This document shows positions 1 through 5,800 of a stretch of 9,596 nt of DNA, one piece after another. Position numbers and translations under genes: made by a program. The notes beneath the pieces are model-generated. The model was not told where the DNA came from and ran no database searches. It worked only from the letters and a program-made list of their open reading frames with translations. The stretch is from the NCBI GenBank assembly GCA_900550825.1, contig URTZ01000068.1, positions 1 through 9,596 of the forward strand, given 5' to 3'. Origin of the DNA: an uncultured Collinsella sp. (GTDB taxonomy: Bacteria > Actinomycetota > Coriobacteriia > Coriobacteriales > Coriobacteriaceae). How positions within the stretch are numbered: the first letter of the stretch is position 1; each line of letters opens with the position of its first letter.

Positions 1-35
1 GTTGCGGGGCACTTGCGTTTGCCCAGATAAAACCG

Positions 36-62
36 ACCAAAATAAACCTGTCCCTATTTGGT
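36..62 (-). repeat. GGGACAGG-loop palindromic repeat, copy 1 (inverted)
   Basis: The arms ACCAAAATA (36-44) and TATTTGGT (55-62) are complementary apart from one extra A. They enclose AACCTGTCCC, whose complement carries the core GGGACAGG. The same core sits in the loop of the hairpins at 2561-2589 and 9574-9596, where the arms differ in sequence but are again self-complementary. This copy is in the opposite orientation to the other two. It resembles a small interspersed palindromic element of the REP kind. Whether it is mobile, or marks the end of an upstream transcript, cannot be told from one window. The bases before it (1-35) show no recognisable gene end. Confidence 0.6.
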
Positions 63-128
63 AGGCCGAAGTGGATAAACCCTGCTCCCAACCGCCGAAG
101 ACACACGTAAGTGACATGTCCATGAGGG

Positions 129-134
129 TATAAT
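129..134 (+). promoter_or_regulatory. Probable -10 box of the nfnAB promoter
   Basis: A perfect TATAAT at 129-134 is the only strong -10 match upstream of nfnA and predicts a transcription start near 141. There is no good -35 hexamer at the usual distance: positions 106-111 read CGTAAG. GTGACA at 111-116 is a near match but lies only 12 nt away. An 8-bp perfect palindrome, GACATGTC (113-120), falls between the two elements. The promoter may therefore rely on an activator or on the -10 alone; that part is inference. Confidence 0.5.
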
Positions 135-138
135 TTGC

Positions 139-176
139 ACCGTATGTCTGCACAACGCCTGTGCGCGTACGGTTTT
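139..176 (+). promoter_or_regulatory. Leader hairpin with short U-tract upstream of nfnA
   Basis: The outer arms ACCGTA (139-144) and TACGGT (168-173) pair, as do the inner arms GCACA (150-154) and TGTGC (160-164), with an asymmetric internal loop between them. The run TTTT (173-176) follows, then ATT. The structure begins almost exactly at the predicted transcription start. It could be a 5' stabilising hairpin or a weak attenuator. The stem is interrupted and the U-run short, so it is unlikely to be a strong terminator. Confidence 0.35.
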
Positions 177-225
177 ATTCGGGCTACCGTCCATTTCCGT
201 GGAGGCACGGTTCGGCGGCCCCAAC

Positions 226-235
226 AAGAGAGGGG
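226..235 (+). promoter_or_regulatory. Ribosome binding site that fixes the nfnA start
   Basis: The purine run AAGAGAGGGG ends 4 nt before the ATG at 240; its GAGAGG part (228-233) is 6 nt from the start codon. It decides against the in-frame upstream starts TTG at 135 and ATG at 144. Those would add about 32-35 residues with no resemblance to the family, in a stretch that overlaps the promoter and leader. Confidence 0.75.
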
Positions 236-239
236 TTCT

Positions 240-1079
240 ATGTATAAGATCCTGGAGAAGACGCAGTTCTCTGAGAAGGTGTTCAAGTTCCGCATCGAGG
301 CGCCTGCAATCGCCAAGCATGCGCACGCTGGACAGTTCCTCATGGTTCGCGCCAACGAGACGGGCGAGCGTGTCCCGTTTACCCTGGCCGGCTGGAACGG
401 TGACGAGGGCTGGGTCGAGTTCATCTTCATGGTGATCGGCAAGACCACCGAGATGCTTTCCACCTACGAGGCCGGCGAGTCGCTGCGCGACGTCGTGGGC
501 CCGCTGGGCGTTCCCACCGAGATGGCTGAGGGCCCCTGCGCCGTCATTGGCGGCGGCGTCGGCCTGGCAATTGCCTTCCCGGTCGCCAAGCACCTGGTCG
601 AGACCGGCCACGAGGTGCACGCCATCATGGGCGCCCGCACCAAGGACCTCCTGCTTATGGAGGACCAGTTCCGCGAGCTCCTCGACGAGGACCACATCCA
701 CATCACCACTGACGACGGCTCCTACGGCGAGCAGGGCGTTGTCACCGCTCCGCTGGAGCGCCTGCTGCAGGACAAGGCCGTGAGCCAGGTCTTCTGCGTC
801 GGCCCCGTTCCGATGATGAAGTTCTCGACCCTCACCGCCCAGAAATACGACACCCCCATCACCGCGTCCCTCAACCCCATCATGGTTGACGGCACCGGTA
901 TGTGCGGCTGCTGCCGCGTCGAGGTGGGCGGCGTGACCAAGTTCGCTTGCGTCGACGGCCCCGACTTCGATGCCACCCTGGTCGACTGGGATGACCTTCG
1001 TGCCCGCCAGGCCGCTTACCGTTCCGAAGAGGGCGAGTCCCTCAAGGCCTATGAGGAAAAGAGCTGCGCATGCCACTAG
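240..1079 (+). CDS. nfnA: NfnA: FAD/[2Fe-2S] small subunit of electron-bifurcating ferredoxin:NADP+ oxidoreductase
   Basis: This 279-residue cytoplasmic flavoprotein belongs to the ferredoxin-NADP reductase fold family shared with PyrK and sulfide dehydrogenase SudB. It is the NAD(H)-side subunit of the NfnAB complex, which couples NADH and reduced ferredoxin to the formation of NADPH, or runs in reverse. Visible motifs are the FAD-binding RVPFTLA (residues 44-50), a glycine-rich pyridine-nucleotide loop VIGGGVGLA (102-110), GARTKDLLL (131-139), and a C-terminal cluster site with C222, C225 and C237 plus D217. An Asp-plus-three-Cys [2Fe-2S] site is known for this family; C224 is an extra cysteine nearby. 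Length fits the family. The start is chosen by the RBS and homology. The gene overlaps nfnB by 10 nt, so the two are almost certainly translated together. PyrK is less likely because the partner is GltD-like and no pyrD is nearby. Confidence 0.92.
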   Translation: MYKILEKTQFSEKVFKFRIEAPAIAKHAHAGQFLMVRANETGERVPFTLAGWNGDEGWVEFIFMVIGKTTEMLSTYEAGESLRDVVGPLGVPTEMAEGPCAVIGGGVGLAIAFPVAKHLVETGHEVHAIMGARTKDLLLMEDQFRELLDEDHIHITTDDGSYGEQGVVTAPLERLLQDKAVSQVFCVGPVPMMKFSTLTAQKYDTPITASLNPIMVDGTGMCGCCRVEVGGVTKFACVDGPDFDATLVDWDDLRARQAAYRSEEGESLKAYEEKSCACH

Positions 1080-2479
1080 TTAACGGTCGTTTCGTTGCCG
1101 ATATGAAGTCGCCCCGCACCCCCGATAACGAGGAGCCGGCTGCCGAGCGCGCCTGCGACTTCCGCCCCGTCGACAAGGGCTTCACCGAGGAGATGGCGCT
1201 GGCCGAGGCCGAGCGCTGCCTCAACTGCAAGAAGCCGTTCTGTGTTGAGGGCTGCCCCGTCAACATCAACATCCCCCGCTTTATCGAGCAGATCCGCGAG
1301 AAGGACTTCGGCGGCGCTCTCGATACCATTCGCGAGGACTCCATGCTTCCCGCCATCTGCGGCCGTGTCTGCCCGCAGGAGAACCAGTGCGAGGGCAAGT
1401 GCATCCGTGGTAAGAAGTCCGAGCCCGTGGCCATCGGCCAGCTCGAGCGCTTCCTGGGTGACCGCGCCGAACTCGCCTCCACGCCCAAGATGGCTCCCAA
1501 GAACGGCAAGAAGGTCGCCGTCGTCGGCTCCGGCCCGTCCGGCATCACCTGCGCCGGCGAGCTCGCCCGTAACGGTTTTGACGTCACCGTCTTTGAGGCA
1601 TTCTTCACCGGCGGCGGCGTGCTGGTCTACGGCATCCCCGAGTTCCGTCTGCCCAAGGCAGTCGTCAAGCGCGAGATTGACGGCCTGGAGGACATGGGCG
1701 TCAAGTTTGAGTACAACTCCGTCGTGGGCAACATGGCCACGGCCGAAGAGCTGTTCGAACAGGGCTTCGATGCCATCTACGTGGCGACCGGCGCTGGCCT
1801 GCCCAAGTTCCTCAACGTCCCCGGCGAGAACCTGCCCAACGTCTTCTTCGCTAACGAGTACCTCACCCGCGTGAACCTGATGAAGGCCAACAAGTTCCCC
1901 GAGTACGACACCCCCACCAAGCACGGCAAGAACGTCGTCGTCTTTGGCGGCGGCAACGTGGCTATGGACGCCGTCCGTACCGCCAAGCGCCTGGGTGCCG
2001 AGCATGCCATCATCGCCTACCGTCGTACCGAGGACGAGATGCCCTGCCGTCGCGCCGAGCTGCACCATGCTAAGGCCGAAGGCGTCGAGGTTCTGCCGCT
2101 CGTCTCCCCGCTCGAGTTTGTCGCTGGCGAGGACGGCTCCGTGTGCGCCGTCAAGGTCCAGAAGATGGAACTCGGCGAGCCTGACGAGTCCGGCCGTCGC
2201 CGCCCGGTGCCCATCGAGGGCGCCATCGAGGAGATCCCCTGCGACGTCGCGATCTCGGCTATCGGCACCAACGCCAACCCCTTCGCTGCCAAGATCGGCG
2301 GCAAGATGGAGCTCAACAAGTGGGGCTACATCGTCGCTGACGAGGAGACCGGTCAGACCACCGATCCCCGCATCTGGGCCGGCGGCGACATCGTCACCGG
2401 TGCCGCTACGGTCATTCTGGCGATGGGCGCCGGCAAGAAGGCCGCCGCTTCCATCACCAAGAGCCTGCTGGGCGAGTAA
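1070..2479 (+). CDS. nfnB: NfnB: NADPH-binding FAD/[4Fe-4S] large subunit (GltD-like) of NfnAB
   Basis: This 469-residue GltD-type flavoprotein is the NADP(H)-side and bifurcating-FAD subunit of NfnAB. The N-terminal half carries two cysteine groups for two [4Fe-4S] clusters: C50, C53, C58, C62 and C97, C101, C107, C111. A Rossmann FAD loop follows at 149-166 (VAVVGSGPSG...). A second Rossmann motif lies at 289-310 (VVVFGGGNVAMD...), with the YRR at 317-319 typical of NADP-binding GltD relatives. The C-terminal FAD motif is AGGDIVTGAATV (437-448). GltD-like proteins are often annotated as glutamate synthase small subunit, but no large glutamate synthase gene is adjacent and the nfnA partner points to transhydrogenase, or the related sulfide dehydrogenase SudA. 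The start ATG lies inside nfnA; GAGGA at 1053-1057 is a rather distant (12 nt) Shine-Dalgarno, so translational coupling is likely. All cofactor motifs are intact. Confidence 0.92.
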   Translation: MPLVNGRFVADMKSPRTPDNEEPAAERACDFRPVDKGFTEEMALAEAERCLNCKKPFCVEGCPVNINIPRFIEQIREKDFGGALDTIREDSMLPAICGRVCPQENQCEGKCIRGKKSEPVAIGQLERFLGDRAELASTPKMAPKNGKKVAVVGSGPSGITCAGELARNGFDVTVFEAFFTGGGVLVYGIPEFRLPKAVVKREIDGLEDMGVKFEYNSVVGNMATAEELFEQGFDAIYVATGAGLPKFLNVPGENLPNVFFANEYLTRVNLMKANKFPEYDTPTKHGKNVVVFGGGNVAMDAVRTAKRLGAEHAIIAYRRTEDEMPCRRAELHHAKAEGVEVLPLVSPLEFVAGEDGSVCAVKVQKMELGEPDESGRRRPVPIEGAIEEIPCDVAISAIGTNANPFAAKIGGKMELNKWGYIVADEETGQTTDPRIWAGGDIVTGAATVILAMGAGKKAAASITKSLLGE

Positions 2480-2507
2480 TCACCTACAGCACTAGCCACC
2501 AAACGGC

Positions 2508-2546
2508 AAAGTCCCCGTCGAGCATACGCCCGGCGGGGACTTTTTC
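2508..2546 (+). terminator. Intrinsic terminator of the nfnAB operon
   Basis: The arms AAAGTCCCCG (2508-2517) and CGGGGACTTT (2534-2543) form a perfect 10-bp stem around a 16-nt loop, followed by a run of T ending at 2545. It begins 28 nt after the nfnB stop codon. The A-run on the 5' side gives it partial function in the reverse direction as well, but the hairpin array lies between it and the opposing gene. Confidence 0.9.
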
Positions 2547-2560
2547 TATGCCGGCCGACT

Positions 2561-2589
2561 ACCACAAAGGGGACAGGCACCTTTGTGGT
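2561..2589 (+). repeat. GGGACAGG-loop palindromic repeat, copy 2 (complete)
   Basis: The perfect 10-bp arms ACCACAAAGG (2561-2570) and CCTTTGTGGT (2580-2589) flank the 9-nt loop GGACAGGCA. It starts 15 nt after the terminator's T-run, so it is probably not part of the nfnAB terminator. It shares core and arm sequence with the edge copy at 9574-9596, and the core only with the copy at 36-62. It is interpreted as a short interspersed palindromic element; no transposase gene is in view. Confidence 0.75.
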
Positions 2590-2626
2590 GGTTGGGGACT
2601 GGTCGGCAAACCAATTCCGGCGTTTG

Positions 2627-2681
2627 TCTCAATCTGTAACAGTTAGACCCTGTTGAGCCTTGTAGTTGTTACAGATCAAGA
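2627..2681. repeat. Hairpin unit 1 of alternating 15-mer array
   Basis: The left arm TCTCAATCTGTAACA (2627-2641) and right arm TGTTACAGATCAAGA (2667-2681) enclose a 25-nt variable centre. The 10-bp core ATCTGTAACA/TGTTACAGAT is perfect. Two positions near the outer end are mismatched in + strand RNA but become G-U wobbles in - strand RNA. It is the most diverged of the three units. Confidence 0.85.
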
Positions 2682-2706
2682 TATTGTGCGAACATCCACC
2701 TGTTCA

Positions 2707-2761
2707 TCTCAATCTGTAACAGTTAGAGGTCAAATTCCCCGCCTGGTGTTACAGATCGAGA
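2707..2761. repeat. Hairpin unit 2 of alternating 15-mer array
   Basis: The left arm TCTCAATCTGTAACA (2707-2721) and right arm TGTTACAGATCGAGA (2747-2761) enclose a 25-nt centre unlike those of the other units, except for TAGA just after the left arm. Fourteen of 15 positions pair on the + strand and all 15 (one as G-U) on the - strand. It is separated from unit 1 by exactly 25 nt. Confidence 0.9.
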
Positions 2762-2787
2762 CATTAGATTGGCGGCCATTCGGTTCA

Positions 2788-2842
2788 TCTCAATCTGTAA
2801 CATCTAGAGCCGTTTTGGGCAGTTTGGTGTTACAGATCGAGA
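2788..2842. repeat. Hairpin unit 3 of alternating 15-mer array
   Basis: The arms are identical to those of unit 2 (2788-2802 and 2828-2842), again with a 25-nt variable centre, and 26 nt separate it from unit 2. It ends 37 nt before the stop codon of the convergent surface-protein gene, so in - strand RNA it is the first structure in that gene's 3' untranslated region. No separate intrinsic terminator for that gene is visible, so these hairpins may protect or end its transcript; that role is inference. Confidence 0.9.
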
Positions 2843-2879
2843 TTTTACTGAGGCCGAGAACAAGAGCCGTCACCCAGCT

Positions 2880-5800
2880 CTAATGCTTGCGGCGCTTGGT
2901 CGCGGCGATGCCGGCTGCGGCAACGGTTGCACCGGCGATGCCCAGGGCAGCGACCGTCATCGCGGCGGAGTCACCCGTGCTGGCGAGCTCCGTGCCGCCG
3001 GACTTCTTGCCGTTCTCGCCCTTACCCTTGGACTTGTCCGTCGTCACTGCGGTGGTCGTCGAAGTCGAACCGCCCGCAGGTACCCCGGTGCCGCCAGAGC
3101 CATCCGCACCGCCGCCCTGCTCGCCGCCGCCAGGCGTCGGCCCAGGCACCGCCTCATCGGTCACCGTAATCGTAATGTTCAGACGCTCGGAATACTCGCT
3201 GTACGACATGCCAGGGCGCTGTGCCGCAATGCGCACATACATGTTGCTATCGAGCGCAATAGGCTCGGTGTACTTTACGCGGCCTTCGTCACGGCAGGGG
3301 CAGGTGTCGTTGGTGGTGTACCAAATCGTCGTGCCATCCTCGGCAGAAAGCTCCAGCTTCGTGCCCTTGGGCACCGTAATGTAGTTCTCCTTGGGCGACC
3401 ATGCACCAAACGTCGTCGCACCAATCGTCGCCACCGGTCGCGCCGGTCGCACTGCCTCGGCAGACACGCGAACGTCGACCTGCTTGGACAGCGCCGTGCC
3501 GTCCACCGCCGCCGTCAACGTCGTCAAACCGGGCAGAGCACCATGCAGCACAAACGTCGCCGCGCCGTCCTCGCCCGTCACGGCCTGGGTGGCATCGACA
3601 GAGCAGATAGCCGAGGACTCCAGCCCAACACTAACCTTTGCGCCCGCAAACGGCTTGCCCGCCTTATCGGTCACGTGCGCCACCAGCTCAAAGTCACCGC
3701 CCTCAAGCATAGTCACGGCCTGCTCCACGTTGAGCTTGAGCTTGTCGGCACGAACGCCCACGACAAGCTCGCCACTTGCCCAGCGCGCCATGGCCGTGCC
3801 GGCGTAGTTGCGAGCACCGTCGAGCTCAAACGCCACCGGCGAGCCCGCCTCACGCGCATCGGCATAGCGAATACGCAGCACGCGAGACAGCGGCTTGCCA
3901 TTGGGATCGTCCTGTTTGTCGAGCCACTTATACGTCACGTCGCCCAGCCCCTGCGCATCCAGCGCGGCCACGGCATCGTCGCTCGCATCCATATATTGCG
4001 TAAACTCAATCTCGATGCAATCGGTATAGGCGTGAACCGACGCTACCTCGGGCGCCGCCGTCGACACCAAGCCAATGTTCACCTCAGTCTGAATCGGCGG
4101 CACGCGCAACCAGGCCGAACGCGCCTCCTCATACCCGTCCTTGGTCACGCGCACCTGATACCAGCCGGTCGGCGTATTCCAGTTGTATGCACCGTCCGCA
4201 CCCGTTGCAAGCGGATTGTCCTGCTCATACTCCTCGGCATCCCAACACACTGCATTGGTACCGGCCGCATCGTCGGCGCTCCACAGCTCAACCGTCGCGC
4301 CTTCAACCGTATTGGACAGCAGGCCCTCGTACACCACGCCCGCAGGGTCGGGTGCTGCCTTGGCAGCCACATTGCGATAACGCGCCTCGAAAATCGACTG
4401 CATCTTCTCGTCCGAGATCAAGCCGTCCTTGTTGGCCTTGTAGATCTCGGCATCGGTCAGCTCGCCCCAGTTGACCGTAATACGATTCTGGCACGCGCGC
4501 TCCACCTGCTCGCAGGCAACATCGTAGGCGCATTCGGTATTGGTCAGCTTAATCGCGCGCTCCGAACCTACGCTGGTCGAAGCCGCGTCATAGGCAGCGC
4601 CCACCACGGTACCCGCCGAACCGGCCGTCAGCACACCGGCGATTGTCATAATGGAGCCCACCGCCACATCGGTGCTGTCGTGGCAGAGCTGGCGATACAG
4701 CAGGTCCTCAAACGCACGCGCCTTTTCCATGGCGTCACGCAGCGCGTAAATGCACTTCCAGTCGTCCTCGGTCTTCTCGGGCTTGGCAAGCAAGCGCGTA
4801 TGCTGAAGCTCATAGCCCTCGCGCTCGCCCTTCACCTTCTGCATACGGACGTTCACGTTCTCCCAGTTCTTGCTGGCATCGTTCACGCCGTAAATGCCGG
4901 TAAAGATGCCGATGCCCTGGGTCGCCGCGGGAAACGCCTGGCCGGCCGCCTTCCACGCATCGGTCTTAAAGACCTGGCCGAACATTTCGCACTCGATCTT
5001 ATAGCTCTTGAGCGAACGGATCGTACGGATGAGCTTCATATGGGCGCTCACGTCGCCGTTGAGCTTCCAGGCCATGAGCCATCCGCGCACCTTGGAGTTG
5101 TTGAGGCTATGGACCACATTCCAGTTGTCGTACAGGTCGTCCAGAATGTCGCACTGCATAGCGATCGAGTTAAACAGAAGCGCCTGGTTCTTGTTGTTAT
5201 TGGAGTTCTCGATAAATTCCGACTCGATATAGGCCGTCTGCTCGCCATCGGGCGCGGCGACCTTAAAGCCCTTGACGGTATCGTCGTCAGCCGCCTTGTA
5301 GCTCAGCGAGCTGCCGAGCGCCTGGCCCAAATCGTTAAACCCGCTCGTCGACTGGCCGTTGTACTCGCTGGCCTTAATGCCCGCACACTTGTTGAGCGCC
5401 GCAGCGGTTGCGTCATTCCAGCTTCCGTATTGGTTGAGCTGGCCGATACCCATCGACTGGCCCACCAGATCCTCGGCCTGCTGGGCAATAAACTCCGCTC
5501 GCGATGCATGGTCGACGAGCTCCTTGATGGCGGCCGCATCCGCAGCGTTCGCGCCCTGGGCCGCCGCGAGTTCCTGATACCAATCCTCGCTGGTGCCGTA
5601 AGCATCCTCAAAGATCATCTTGTCCACATTGACGCCATAGCTGTCGCCCTGCTGGGTCAGCAGCGCCGCCGACCCGCCGACCGCGGCCTTGAGCTCAGCC
5701 GCAAACTGCGCGGCCTCGTCGTTGCCAGCACCATCACCCTCGCCGTCGCTGGCGGCAGGGGCGCGACGAGCCTTACGGGCAGCTCCACCTTGGGCTTCGT

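Noticed and set aside
111..116. GTGACA as the -35 box of nfnAB
   Set aside because: It is only 12 nt from the TATAAT at 129-134, too close for a normal promoter.
135..239. Upstream in-frame starts for nfnA (TTG 135, ATG 144)
   Set aside because: They overlap the promoter and leader hairpin and lack a Shine-Dalgarno sequence; the ATG at 240 has one and gives the usual family length.
54..2068. Two long - strand frames opposite nfnA and nfnB (54-1076 and 1076-2068)
   Set aside because: They are antisense shadows of well-recognised genes with intact cofactor motifs; their translations are low-complexity Ala/Gly/Val/Leu/His sequences with no family resemblance.
2627..2842. CRISPR array
   Set aside because: The repeats are only 15 nt and alternate in orientation, whereas CRISPR repeats are direct and usually 23 nt or longer. 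No cas gene is in the window.
2627..2842. Integron attC-like sites
   Set aside because: The units are hairpins with variable centres, but there are no cassettes between them (only 25-26 nt), no attC core sites were recognised, and no integrase is in view.
2863..2881. Small hairpin AGAGC/GCTCT at the surface-protein stop codon as its terminator
   Set aside because: The stem is only 5 bp and overlaps the stop codon, and no real T-run follows on the - strand.
2653..2883. A 76-codon + strand frame between the convergent genes
   Set aside because: It merely reads through the hairpin array; its internal peptide repeats (SQSVT, LVLQIE) are translations of the DNA repeats, and there is no convincing RBS.
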